This document shows, one piece after another, positions 34,058-43,271 of a DNA stretch of 64,000 bases. Below the pieces are notes generated by a model. The model was not told the DNA's origin. It worked only from the letters and a program-made list of their open reading frames with translations, and ran no database searches. The stretch is from contig CBDBBV010000002.1 in NCBI GenBank assembly GCA_965203265.1, forward strand, positions 558,001 through 622,000. The letters run 5' to 3'. Positions within the stretch are counted from its first letter, which is position 1. Every line of letters starts with the position of its first letter. This DNA comes from JAHRAW01 sp965203265. GTDB taxonomy: Bacteria; Pseudomonadota; Gammaproteobacteria; Arenicellales; Poriferihabitantaceae. The translations under genes were made by a program, and so were the position numbers.

Positions 34058-36670
34058 ATGAAAACCAGCGAAATCAGAAAGCGATTTCTCGGCTACTTCG
34101 CCGAGCGCGGGCACGAAGTCGTGCCCAGCGCGCCGTTGGTGCCGGGCAACGATCCGACCTTGTTGTTCACCAATTCCGGCATGGTGCAGTTCAAGGATGT
34201 ATTCCTCGGCCGCCAACACCGAGAACACCCGCGAGCGACCACGGCGCAACGCTGCGTGCGCGCCGGCGGCAAGCACAACGATTTGGAAAACGTCGGCTAC
34301 ACCGCCCGCCACCACACTTTTTTCGAGATGCTGGGCAATTTCAGCTTCGGCGACTATTTCAAGGCCGAGGCCATCGCCTACGCTTGGGCACTGTTGACCG
34401 AGGAATTCGGACTACCGGCACAGCGCCTGTGGGCGACTGTGTACGAGGACGACGACGAGGCGGCGCAAATTTGGCTGAACGAAATCGGCATCCCGAAGAA
34501 GCGATTCCGCCGCATCGGCGCGAGCGACAATTTCTGGAGCATGGGAGACAGCGGCCCGTGCGGCCCCTGCTCGGAAATATTCTACGACCACGGCCCCCAA
34601 GTGGCGGGCGGCCCGCCGGGGTCGAAGGATGCCCACGGCGACCGCTTCGTCGAGGTGTGGAATCTGGTGTTCATGCAATTCGACCGGAGCGGCGGTGGCG
34701 GCAACGACCGCGCACTCGCGCCCCTGCCGCGCCCGTCCGTGGATACCGGCATGGGCTTGGAGCGCATCGCCGCCATCTTGCAGGGCGTGCACGGCAACTA
34801 TGAAATCGACCTGTTCCGCAATCTCATCCGCGCCGCCGCCGATTTATTGGGGGTTGATGACGAGGCACAGGGTAGCCAGTCCCTGCGCGTGATCGCGGAT
34901 CACATTCGCTCCACCGCGTTCTTGCTGGTGGACGGCGTAACCCCGTCCAACGAGGGGCGCGGCTATGTATTGCGCCGCATCATCCGCCGCGCGGTGCGCC
35001 ACGGCTATCGGTTGGGCTGCCGCGAACCGTTCCTGCACGAGCTGGTGCCCCCGTTGATCGAAGAAATGGGCGAAACTTGCCCCGAACTCGCGGCGCATGG
35101 CGAGCAGGTGCAACGGGTGCTGCGGCGGGAGAACGAGAAGTTTGCCGAGACTCTGGAGCAGGGCTTGAAAATCCTCGACCGGGAGATCGCCGGGCTGGTC
35201 GGCACGGTGATTCCCGGAGAGGTCGCTTTCCGCCTGTACGACACCTTCGGCTTCCCTCTGGACTTGACCGCGGATGTGGCGCGCGAACACGGCCTTTCCG
35301 TCGATCACGAGACCTTCGATCAGGCCATGGCGGCGCAGCGTGCCCGCGCCCGCGCCGCCAGCCAATTCGTAGTCGGCGAGGCGTTGCCGCTGGACGGCAT
35401 CGACGCCACCCGATTCCTCGGCTATGAGACACTGCAAGCGGAGTCGAAGGTGCTGGCGTTGCTCGAGGAGCGCCAACGGGTGGACGAATTGGCCGAGGGG
35501 CAGCGCGGCATAGTCGTGCTGGAAAGTACCCCGTTTTACGCCCAGAGCGGCGGGCAGGTCGGCGACCGCGGCGAAATTCGCGTTGGCGAGGCGGTGTTCG
35601 CCGTGGAAGACACCCAATATCTCGCCGCCAAGGTGGTCGGGCACATCGGCACGGTAACTTGCGGGCGGATCGGCGTCGGCGACCGCGCCGAGGCGCGCGT
35701 AACCGCCGATTTCCGCCGGAATTGCGCCAACAACCATTCGGCCACCCACCTGCTGCACGCGGCGTTGAAGGCGGTGCTCGGCGCGCATGTGCAGCAGAAG
35801 GGTTCGCTGGTGGAGCCGCAGCGCCTGCGTTTCGATTTCTCCCACCCCGCCGCGCTCGACGGCGAACAACTGGCCGCGATCGAGCAGCTGGTCAACCGCA
35901 ACATCCGCGCCAACACGCCGACGGCGGTCGCCACCATCTGCTTGGAGCAGGCCAAGGCGGACGGCGCCGAAGCGATGTTCGGCGAGAAATACGACGAGCA
36001 GGTGCGCGTGGTGCGCATGGGGGAATTTTCCTTCGAGTTGTGCGGCGGCACTCACGTGGAGCGCAGCGGCGACATCGGCTTCTTCAAGATCGTCTCGGAA
36101 AGCGCAATCGCCGCCGGAATCCGCCGCATCGAGGCCCTCAGCGGCGCCTGCGCCGAGCGCTGGGTGCTGCAGCAGACCACCCTCCTCGAGGAAGCGGCGG
36201 CGATCCTCAAATCGCCCCCCGAACGCATTCCCCAACGCCTGAAACACCTACTCGACAACCAACGCGAGCAACACCGCCAAATCCAGTCCCTACAAGCGAA
36301 ACTGGCCACCGGCGGCGGCGCCAACACTCAGCCGGTGCAGGAGGTCAACGGCGTCAAGGTGGTCGCCGTGCGTCAGGATCAGGCCGACGCCAAGACCATG
36401 CGCCTGACAGTGGATCAATGGAAGCGCAATCTCGGCAGCGGCATCGTGCTGGTCGCCGGCGTGCACGAAGACAAGGTGATCTTGATAGCCGGCGTAACCA
36501 ACGACCTAGCCAAACGCTACCCAGCCGGCCAACTGATTCAATCCCTCGCCCCGCTGGTAAACGGCCGCGGCGGCGGCCGCCCGGAACTGGCGCAGGGCGG
36601 CGGCGGCAAGGTGGAATCGGTGGATCAAGCCCTCGCCGAAGTGTATCGCTGGGTGGCCGAGGCGGAATGA
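34058..36670 (+). CDS. alaS: Alanyl-tRNA synthetase
   Basis: An 870-aa class II synthetase, full length. The catalytic domain begins SEIRKRFLGYFAERGHEVVPSAPLVP in part, with the AlaRS-specific TNSGMVQFKDVFLG; the editing domain has NNHSATHLLHAAL (HxxxH) and CGGTHVERSGDIG; the C-Ala domain ends with GGGRPELAQGGG. It lies in the recA-recX-alaS-lysC order common in gammaproteobacteria, although a two-gene island now separates it from lysC. Its stop (36668-36670) shares one base with a fossil ATG of lysC. Confidence 0.97.
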   Translation: MKTSEIRKRFLGYFAERGHEVVPSAPLVPGNDPTLLFTNSGMVQFKDVFLGRQHREHPRATTAQRCVRAGGKHNDLENVGYTARHHTFFEMLGNFSFGDYFKAEAIAYAWALLTEEFGLPAQRLWATVYEDDDEAAQIWLNEIGIPKKRFRRIGASDNFWSMGDSGPCGPCSEIFYDHGPQVAGGPPGSKDAHGDRFVEVWNLVFMQFDRSGGGGNDRALAPLPRPSVDTGMGLERIAAILQGVHGNYEIDLFRNLIRAAADLLGVDDEAQGSQSLRVIADHIRSTAFLLVDGVTPSNEGRGYVLRRIIRRAVRHGYRLGCREPFLHELVPPLIEEMGETCPELAAHGEQVQRVLRRENEKFAETLEQGLKILDREIAGLVGTVIPGEVAFRLYDTFGFPLDLTADVAREHGLSVDHETFDQAMAAQRARARAASQFVVGEALPLDGIDATRFLGYETLQAESKVLALLEERQRVDELAEGQRGIVVLESTPFYAQSGGQVGDRGEIRVGEAVFAVEDTQYLAAKVVGHIGTVTCGRIGVGDRAEARVTADFRRNCANNHSATHLLHAALKAVLGAHVQQKGSLVEPQRLRFDFSHPAALDGEQLAAIEQLVNRNIRANTPTAVATICLEQAKADGAEAMFGEKYDEQVRVVRMGEFSFELCGGTHVERSGDIGFFKIVSESAIAAGIRRIEALSGACAERWVLQQTTLLEEAAAILKSPPERIPQRLKHLLDNQREQHRQIQSLQAKLATGGGANTQPVQEVNGVKVVAVRQDQADAKTMRLTVDQWKRNLGSGIVLVAGVHEDKVILIAGVTNDLAKRYPAGQLIQSLAPLVNGRGGGRPELAQGGGGKVESVDQALAEVYRWVAEAE

Positions 36671-36697
36671 TGCCCCTGATCGTGGAAAAAACCGGCG
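36670..36697 (+). repeat. Left copy of the lysC 5' end (island boundary)
   Basis: These 28 bases match 25 of 28 bases at the true lysC start (40761-40788). They read MPLIVEKTG where lysC reads MPLIVEKYG. The ATG overlaps the alaS stop (TGATG), the layout expected of an ancestral alaS-lysC junction. The copy is followed by unrelated AT-rich DNA and is therefore a non-functional remnant marking the left edge of the inserted segment. Confidence 0.8.
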
Positions 36698-36716
36698 CTT
36701 GTGGTATGTTTTCGTG

Positions 36717-39700
36717 ATGAAAAATTACCGCATGCTAAAAAAACTGTTTCAGTTTCCCACTGCCATAGATATATGGGAGGCGGAACAGAGACGAGACCGA
36801 AGCCGCGCGCTGGTCGTTCGGTTTCCGCATCGGGGTGATGTGGATGCTTCAGTATATGACCGTGCTTGGAGATATGCTGAACAATTGCGCAACATTCCCC
36901 AACTGCTAATGCCGTTGGATATTGAGATAGGCGGGAAAGGGGTTGCGTGTGAAATTGCATTTGAGTACCCGGACGAAGTATGCCCGTTAGCTGAATTTGT
37001 TCAACTTTATGGGCATGAACTGTGGATTATGCAATCGGTGCTTGATGTGCTGGAGGATCTACACCGCCGCAGAGCAGATGGGCAATTTGTGGGAAAGGAA
37101 GCAATTTTCGTGGACAAAGAAAATTATGCGGCGCATTTGTGTTTTGCCGGATTGGCCGAGATTTTTTGCGCATATTCTGGGGGGAAAAATGATGTTGAGC
37201 GGTATACGGACTGGCGTGATGATGTGTACAATTTGGCGCGGTGCTTTGAGAGTAACATTGAAAAATTGCCGGAGTCCAAAGCTAAGGATGTTGTCGAAAG
37301 ATGTTTGTTGGAAGATTCGGGACAACGTCCGAAGCCTGAAGAATTATTTCGAGAAACACGCGGTATAAGTGCGTTCCGTCCAGAATACAAAGAAAAAGTA
37401 GAACTCTATTTCGACAAAAGATTTGATTGCCAAGAGAAAGAGAATATAGTGAAACTCATAAATCAATATGATTGCTATATAACCGAATGGAAAAATGATC
37501 CTAAAGGTAGAATGCGGAAAAAATGCAATTTCTTTGTTGATGGGTGTAAAGGAGCTTTTATCAACTCTCGTGGTGATGAGCATTATTTTGTACCATATTT
37601 TTCGAGAGAAAATTTTTATCCACAAGGAGAAATTTTGCGCGTACAGTTTTCCCATACTACAGAATCTCGTAGAGGTCGTTCCCCAGATAAATATCACCAT
37701 TTAACCGAACTTGATCAACAAAAATCGGATGCGGTTAAAAAATGGCGTTTGGTTCCAGAGGAAGAGAAAAAATTTATCCAAGAAAATGCGTTCAAAGCGA
37801 AGTATCAATATCGCCATATATGGAAGAATGACAGAAAAATCTCTTTTATTTTGTGCGCCGGTGCTGATCTGGATTGGCAGAAGATTAATATTTTAAAGGA
37901 GAAAAACAAGGAGAAAAACAAGCAATTGGACGCTGTCTCGATGTATGTGAATCATATCCAAATCAAGGTTGGCGACCTTGATGACATTCGACCAAGATGG
38001 ATATTGCGAGTGAAATCTGATCGGAATGATATTCCGCCTTCTGGCAGAATCCGAATAGATGGGGAATCCGAAGAATTTGATTTCTACTGGCGCAATGAGT
38101 CTATTTTGTACTTTGCGAGTAAAATTTCAAATCCGAGCGAGTGTACGCGCACCCCCCGTTCGGGTAATCCTACTGTGCTTATAGATAAAGTGCTTGGCAA
38201 AGTGGGAACGCTGGATGGTGAATCCGAATTCCAAGAGATCATCACGAAAGATTTTGAGGGAAAGCGCGGTGAAGTAATTCAACTGAACGAATCAGGAGAA
38301 TTATGCGAGGACATCAATCAGGAAATTGTCTCTTGCAAACGCCAGATTGAATCTGTAGGTTTGTTTGAACGGAACGATATGGTAGAGCCGAAATTGGGGA
38401 GCATTTTGGCGACGCCGAAAGAGCATAAACCAATCGCCATTCCGCCCGCAGCGCGGAAACTTCAATTTTTCAAGGATAATTTAAACGACTCGCAGAAAGA
38501 TGCGGTGATAAAGGCATTGTGTCAGAAACCATTGTCTTTGATCCATGGGCCGCCGGGTACCGGAAAAACCACGGTGATTGTGGAAATTGTTCGTCAAGTG
38601 TTGAAAATGAATCCACGAGCACGAATTTTGGTTTGTTCGCAGGCGAATCTTGCAGTGGATAATGTCGTGGAACGCCTGCCGGATGAAAGGGGGTTGCGCA
38701 AAGTGCGCTTGGCGCTGAATGACAAAAAACTCACGAGCGAAGCGAAAAAATTCCACTTTGACAATCGATTCAAAGAATGGATCAATGACACGGTTTCGCG
38801 CAGCAAAAAACATGAGAAGCGGCCACAAACCGCAATGGCAAATGCATTCGCGAAATCGGCCGGAGAGCGGGATGTGTTTGATCCCAAGCAAGCCAGTCGC
38901 ATTGGCAAGATAGTCAAAAAATGGCACCAGTTCATTCGTAACGAGGAAGCAGAAATTCGTGCAAACGTGGAAGGCGGTTGGTCGTCTCTGGAAATGGCAT
39001 TTTTGCGATCTATGAATATCGTAGGGGCGACGTGTGTGCACATAGCGTCGTACAAATATCGTGAGATTTTCGGAGACAGATATGATTATCTGATCATGGA
39101 TGAAGCTGGCAAAGCCACTCCGGCCGAAACATTGATTCCGGTGGTGCGCGCAAAAGTGATTGTGTTGATTGGCGACCACAGGCAATTACCACCGTTTGTA
39201 ACCTCTGAAAAAAATGTGCTAGAAGCAGTCAAAGAAGCAATTCCGGTTTTGGAAGACGCTCAGCATGAAAATTTGCGTAAAATTTTTAGTAAAAGTTTGT
39301 TTGAGAAATTGATTAGTGCGTTTTCAAATGAAAAATCAATTCAAGCGTTTCTCGCAACACAGCGGCGAATGCCGATTCGTCTCGGAAAATTGATCTCGAA
39401 GTATTTCTACAACGGCGAATTAAAAAATCCGGATGACAAAGAATTTTCCACGGAAAAGAGAGCTAATTTGCCGGATAAGTGGAAAACAGGTGTATTGTTC
39501 ATCAATACCGCGCGCAGAAAAAATCGCAATGACAACGGAGAATCCAAGTGGCGACAAAATGCTTGCAATGCCGAAGTTGTAGTGGAATCTTTGCGTGTTC
39601 TTTCAGAGAAATTCAAGAAATTGGAGTCGCGGCTACAAGTCTCGGTTATTGCAGGCTATTGCGGGCAGGTTGATTTGTTGCGGAGAAAAGTCAAGCAAGC

Positions 39701-40028
39701 AGGATGTTTGGAGGGAAACGTGTATGATTTGATAAACACCGTTGATGGATTTCAAGGACGCGAAAGTGATGTCGTGATCTACGATGTCGTGCGTAGTTCT
39801 CAGGGAAATGGTTACGTAGGATTCTTGGATGAACCTCGCCGGTTGAATGTCGCGCTATCCCGCGCCGGAAAATTGCTGATTATCGTCGGTGATGCAGCGT
39901 TTCTTTCATCTCGCGCTAAACCGAGTAAAGATAGAGAAAAAGCGAAAAAGCCAATTCTCGGCGAAATTGTTGATGAGCTCGCGGCTGAAGGTCTCGTGTT
40001 CGATTCATTGCAGGATTCACTCAAATGA
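36717..40028 (+). CDS. Degenerate protein-kinase-like domain fused to SF1 (Upf1/COG1112-type) helicase
   Basis: A 1103-aa AT-rich gene. Residues 80-212 look like the C-lobe of a protein kinase: VLDVLEDLHRR, GQFVGKEAIFVD in place of the catalytic loop, CFAGLAEIF in place of DFG, DWRDDVYNLARC and SGQRPKPEELF. HRD and DFG are absent, so it is probably a pseudokinase. After an unassigned middle comes an SF1 helicase: Walker A GPPGTGKT 611-618, DEAGK 795-799, GDHRQLPP 819-826, QRRMP, DGFQGRESDVV and RRLNVALSRA 1041-1050. Kinase-helicase proteins of this kind include MkoA of the Mokosh phage-defence system. The start is uncertain (ATG 36717 or 36732). The next gene overlaps it by 4 bases. Confidence 0.8.
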   Translation: MKNYRMLKKLFQFPTAIDIWEAEQRRDRSRALVVRFPHRGDVDASVYDRAWRYAEQLRNIPQLLMPLDIEIGGKGVACEIAFEYPDEVCPLAEFVQLYGHELWIMQSVLDVLEDLHRRRADGQFVGKEAIFVDKENYAAHLCFAGLAEIFCAYSGGKNDVERYTDWRDDVYNLARCFESNIEKLPESKAKDVVERCLLEDSGQRPKPEELFRETRGISAFRPEYKEKVELYFDKRFDCQEKENIVKLINQYDCYITEWKNDPKGRMRKKCNFFVDGCKGAFINSRGDEHYFVPYFSRENFYPQGEILRVQFSHTTESRRGRSPDKYHHLTELDQQKSDAVKKWRLVPEEEKKFIQENAFKAKYQYRHIWKNDRKISFILCAGADLDWQKINILKEKNKEKNKQLDAVSMYVNHIQIKVGDLDDIRPRWILRVKSDRNDIPPSGRIRIDGESEEFDFYWRNESILYFASKISNPSECTRTPRSGNPTVLIDKVLGKVGTLDGESEFQEIITKDFEGKRGEVIQLNESGELCEDINQEIVSCKRQIESVGLFERNDMVEPKLGSILATPKEHKPIAIPPAARKLQFFKDNLNDSQKDAVIKALCQKPLSLIHGPPGTGKTTVIVEIVRQVLKMNPRARILVCSQANLAVDNVVERLPDERGLRKVRLALNDKKLTSEAKKFHFDNRFKEWINDTVSRSKKHEKRPQTAMANAFAKSAGERDVFDPKQASRIGKIVKKWHQFIRNEEAEIRANVEGGWSSLEMAFLRSMNIVGATCVHIASYKYREIFGDRYDYLIMDEAGKATPAETLIPVVRAKVIVLIGDHRQLPPFVTSEKNVLEAVKEAIPVLEDAQHENLRKIFSKSLFEKLISAFSNEKSIQAFLATQRRMPIRLGKLISKYFYNGELKNPDDKEFSTEKRANLPDKWKTGVLFINTARRKNRNDNGESKWRQNACNAEVVVESLRVLSEKFKKLESRLQVSVIAGYCGQVDLLRRKVKQAGCLEGNVYDLINTVDGFQGRESDVVIYDVVRSSQGNGYVGFLDEPRRLNVALSRAGKLLIIVGDAAFLSSRAKPSKDREKAKKPILGEIVDELAAEGLVFDSLQDSLK

Positions 40029-40750
40029 TTAAAAAATTGCAGCGCCCGGTATTATTGCCGGTTTATCAATGCAATATACACGTGTGGGCAACCGAGCCAA
40101 CCGGGCCACGTGATTTAGACAAGATATTTTTTGAATTACTTCAAATTGGTGTAACCACTCGTGGGCAAATGGCAGACTGCTTGGGGGTAGATGATGACTC
40201 ATTTGTTTTCACGCACTTGGACATTCTTGTGCGCGATGGCTATGTTTCGGAGAAAGAAAATTTATATGCGCTAACCGATCATGGAAATCAATTTATTGAT
40301 GGAAAATTTATGGAAGATTCATTTTCCCCTGAAGAATTTTCTTTCTTCTGGGATGTAATGAAACATTCGGCTGTAGAAAAACCGAGAAATTCGAATAATC
40401 AAGGAAAAAAGATCGAAGATAAAGCCGTTCTTGACGATCGTGAATTGTTGTCAATTCTTCCACAGATTTTCAACAAGAAAAATCGAGCGAAATCATTGGA
40501 ATTCTACTCTATCAATGAATCCGAACGAGGTGGTAAAATTTATCACAAGAAAATGTGGGCGGAATATATCGCGATATTCGAACAGTCAAAATCCACTATG
40601 GATGATGGGTGGCAAGTGGAACTACGGGAAATTGATGCTAAGGGAAGAAAGATACTATGCCGCGACCTGACCGAGATAGCGAATGACCGTACAAAACAGT
40701 GGTGGCAGCACTTCGAGACCTATTTTCAGGAATTGAAAGCGGCGAAATGA
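40025..40750 (+). CDS. Partner protein with winged-helix-like domain, function unknown
   Basis: A 241-aa AT-rich protein whose start overlaps the helicase stop (ATGA), so the two are almost certainly made together. Residues 27-93 suggest a winged helix: DLDKIFFELLQIG, TTRGQMADCLGV, THLDILVRDGYVSEKENLYALTD. The linker is Lys/Asn-rich and the C-terminal half holds conserved-looking aromatic and basic residues (YHKKMWAEY, KQWWQHFETYF). I see no phospholipase-D HxKxxxxD motif and no other nuclease motif. I do not recognise the family. It could be a DNA- or RNA-binding sensor, or a regulator of the helicase. Confidence 0.7.
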   Translation: MIKKLQRPVLLPVYQCNIHVWATEPTGPRDLDKIFFELLQIGVTTRGQMADCLGVDDDSFVFTHLDILVRDGYVSEKENLYALTDHGNQFIDGKFMEDSFSPEEFSFFWDVMKHSAVEKPRNSNNQGKKIEDKAVLDDRELLSILPQIFNKKNRAKSLEFYSINESERGGKIYHKKMWAEYIAIFEQSKSTMDDGWQVELREIDAKGRKILCRDLTEIANDRTKQWWQHFETYFQELKAAK

Positions 40751-40760
40751 GACGAACGAC

Positions 40761-40788
40761 ATGCCCCTAATCGTGGAAAAATACGGCG
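40761..40788 (+). repeat. Right copy of the 28-bp lysC-start repeat
   Basis: This is the functional copy of the direct repeat whose other copy is at 36670-36697 (three mismatches, one of them synonymous). The codon for residue 8 is TAC here (Tyr, as in the aspartokinase family) and ACC in the left copy. Just before it, GGCGAAATGA resembles GGCGGAATGA at the alaS end, but 10 extra bases separate that from the ATG here. Confidence 0.8.
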
Positions 40789-41987
40789 GCACCTCGGTGG
40801 CTGATGTGGAGCGCATCAAGGCGGTGGCGCGTAATGTGGCCGAGTCGGTGAAACTTGGGCATCGCATGGTGGTGGTGGTGTCGGCCATGGGCGGTGAGAC
40901 CGATCGGCTGCTGGCGCTGGCGCGGGCGACCAACGCCAAGCCGTCCGATCGGGAAATGGATGTGTTGTTGTCCACCGGCGAGCAGGTCAGCATCGCCTTG
41001 CTGGCGCTGGCGTTGCACGCTCTCGGCGTGGAGGCGCGCTCCTATACGGGTTCGCAGATTCGCATCCTCACCGATCAGGCGCACGGGCGGGCGCGCATCG
41101 TGGAAATTCAGTCGCAACGCGCCAAACGCGACTTGGAGAAGGGCACGGTGGTGGTGGTGGCCGGATTTCAGGGGGTGGATCGGGACGACAACATCACCAC
41201 TCTGGGGCGCGGCGGCTCTGACACTACCGCGGTGGCCATGGCGGTGGCGTTGCAGGCCGACGAATGCCGCATTTACACCGATGTGGACGGCGTCTACACC
41301 GCCGATCCGCGAATCGTGCCCGAGGCCAGACGCCTGGAGCGCATCACTTTCGAGGAAATGCTCGAACTAGCCGGTGCCGGTGCCAAGGTGCTGCAAACTC
41401 GTTCGGTGGAATTCGCCGGAAAATACCATGTTCCCCTGCGGGTACTGTCATCCTTTCGGTTCGGCGGGGGTACGCTTATCACTTGCGAGGACAATTCGAT
41501 GGAACAACCGCTGATTTCGGGGATAACCTGCAATCGAGACGAAGCCAAGATCACCATTCGCGGCGTGCCGGACAGGCCCGGCATCGCCTACGGCATTCTC
41601 GGCCCGGTTTCGGATGCGCATATCAATGTGGACATGATCGTGCAAAATGTGGGCTCGGATGGGCTCACCGACCTCACCTTCACCGTGAGCAGCGACGATC
41701 TCGACAAGAGCAGGGGGATTCTCGAACCCATCGCCACAGAACTCGGCGCCTCGGAGATAGTCGGCGACGGCAATCTGGCGAAAATTTCGGTGGTGGGGGT
41801 CGGTATGCGCTCCCATGCCGGCATTGCCACCACCATGTTCAAAGCGCTGGCGGAACGAGGCATCAACATTCAGATGATCTCCACCTCGGAAATCAAGATT
41901 TCGGTAACCATCGACATGGAATACGCCGAACTCGCCGTGCGCACTTTGCACAAGGCGTTCGGGTTGGATGAAGCGGAATCGGCGTGA
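40761..41987 (+). CDS. lysC: Aspartate kinase
   Basis: Monofunctional aspartokinase of 408 aa, the first step of the Lys/Thr/Met pathway. It starts with LIVEKYGGTSVADVERI; the catalytic region has LGRGGSDTTAVAMA and YTDVDGVYTADPR; two ACT domains follow (DRPGIAYGILGPVSDAHINVD in part, and ISVVGVGMRSHAGIATTMF), which usually bind lysine or threonine as inhibitors. Its first codons are duplicated at 36670. The present upstream sequence comes from the island, and no strong ribosome-binding site is seen before 40761. Confidence 0.97.
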   Translation: MPLIVEKYGGTSVADVERIKAVARNVAESVKLGHRMVVVVSAMGGETDRLLALARATNAKPSDREMDVLLSTGEQVSIALLALALHALGVEARSYTGSQIRILTDQAHGRARIVEIQSQRAKRDLEKGTVVVVAGFQGVDRDDNITTLGRGGSDTTAVAMAVALQADECRIYTDVDGVYTADPRIVPEARRLERITFEEMLELAGAGAKVLQTRSVEFAGKYHVPLRVLSSFRFGGGTLITCEDNSMEQPLISGITCNRDEAKITIRGVPDRPGIAYGILGPVSDAHINVDMIVQNVGSDGLTDLTFTVSSDDLDKSRGILEPIATELGASEIVGDGNLAKISVVGVGMRSHAGIATTMFKALAERGINIQMISTSEIKISVTIDMEYAELAVRTLHKAFGLDEAESA

Positions 41988-42081
41988 GGATGAGTCGGTT
42001 TGTCGTTCGCCGGGGCGCGTTGGCGTGGTTGCCGATGGTGGTTTTGCATCGGCGATTGATCGTTTACCGCCGCGAAAAACC

Positions 42082-43161
42082 ATGAAAAATCGCCGTTTCT
42101 CACGCCGCCGCCGCGCTTTTCTGGCCGCCGCCACTGCCGCCACCGCCGCCGTCGGCTTTCGCCTGCCGGCGCTGGCCTCGGGCGAGGCGCGCAAACTCAA
42201 TTTCTACAACTGGGACACCTACATCGGCGAGACCACGTTGGCCGATTTCCGCGCCGCCCACGGAATCGAGGTAAATATGGACTTGTTCGCCGACAACGCC
42301 GAATTGTTCGCCAAACTGCGCGAGGGCAATCCCGGCTACGATGTGATCGTGCCGAGCGACGATTTCGTCGAGCGCATGTGGCGAGCCGGCCTGCTGCAGG
42401 CTCTCGATCACGGCGCGATTCCCAATTTCCGCAGGAATATCGGCACACCGTTTCAGGACGCGAAATTCGACCCCGGTCGCAAGTATTCCATGCCCTATCT
42501 GTGGGGCACCATGGGCATCGGCTATCGCAAGTCCAAGGTTGCCCATCCGCATTCCTGGTCGGCGGTGTGGGGCGAGCAATCGAATCGCTACGCCGGCAAA
42601 ATCGGCTGGATCAGCGAGCCGGTCGCCATGCTGGGCATGGTGTTGAGTTATCTCGGCTACTCGTTCAATTCCACCGATGCGGGCGAAATTCGCCGAGCAG
42701 CCGATCAATTGATCGCCTTCAAGGGGAATGTGAAGGGCGTTTTCGCGGACAACGGGCAGGATCAGCTGGCTTCCGGCGAATGCGATCTAGTGGTGGAGTG
42801 GAATGGCGATATTGCCCAGTTGATGAACGAAGATGCGGATGTGGGTTATGTCATCCCCACAGAGGGCGGCTATTTCTGGCAGGATTGCCTGAGCATTCCG
42901 CTAGGCGCGCCCCATCCGGAAAACGCCCACGCCTTCATCAATTTTCTGCTGGATGCGGAGATCGGGCGGGATGTGGCGGAATATGTCGAATACGCCACAC
43001 CCAACGAGGCGGCGCGCGCGCTCATGGACGATGCCTATACCGAGCATCCGGCCATATTCCCGCCGCCGGAGGTGATGGCGCAGCTGCAGCCGGCGTTGTA
43101 TCTGGGCGAGGCGCGCGCGCAGCTTATCGACGAGGAATGGACGCGGGTGTTGGCTTCCTGA
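42082..43161 (+). CDS. potD: Spermidine/putrescine-binding periplasmic protein
   Basis: Periplasmic solute-binding protein of a polyamine ABC transporter, 359 aa. The N-terminus SRRRRAFLAAATAATAAVG looks like a twin-arginine signal. The mature part starts KLNFYNWDTYIGETTLADF, as in PotD/PotF, with YDVIVPSDDFVERM and DLVVEWNGDIAQL, and ends with a family-typical EEWTRVL. ATG 42082 is chosen as the residue beginning the signal; the open frame reaches further back without support. It heads the potD-DUF-potB-potC-potA cluster. Confidence 0.9.
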   Translation: MKNRRFSRRRRAFLAAATAATAAVGFRLPALASGEARKLNFYNWDTYIGETTLADFRAAHGIEVNMDLFADNAELFAKLREGNPGYDVIVPSDDFVERMWRAGLLQALDHGAIPNFRRNIGTPFQDAKFDPGRKYSMPYLWGTMGIGYRKSKVAHPHSWSAVWGEQSNRYAGKIGWISEPVAMLGMVLSYLGYSFNSTDAGEIRRAADQLIAFKGNVKGVFADNGQDQLASGECDLVVEWNGDIAQLMNEDADVGYVIPTEGGYFWQDCLSIPLGAPHPENAHAFINFLLDAEIGRDVAEYVEYATPNEAARALMDDAYTEHPAIFPPPEVMAQLQPALYLGEARAQLIDEEWTRVLAS

Positions 43162-43271
43162 GATAAAAGAGGCGGTGTCCGGCGATACGGCTGGGCTTCC
43201 GTTGTCGATGGCGATGCGAATTCCGGCCGGCGTCATCGACTTGTGAATCAGCCGGAGTGGAGGAGAGACAA

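Noticed and set aside
36717..40750. Calling the island a standard Mokosh system
   Set aside because: The helicase and kinase-like parts fit, but no phospholipase-D motif is found in either protein, so the label is not supported.
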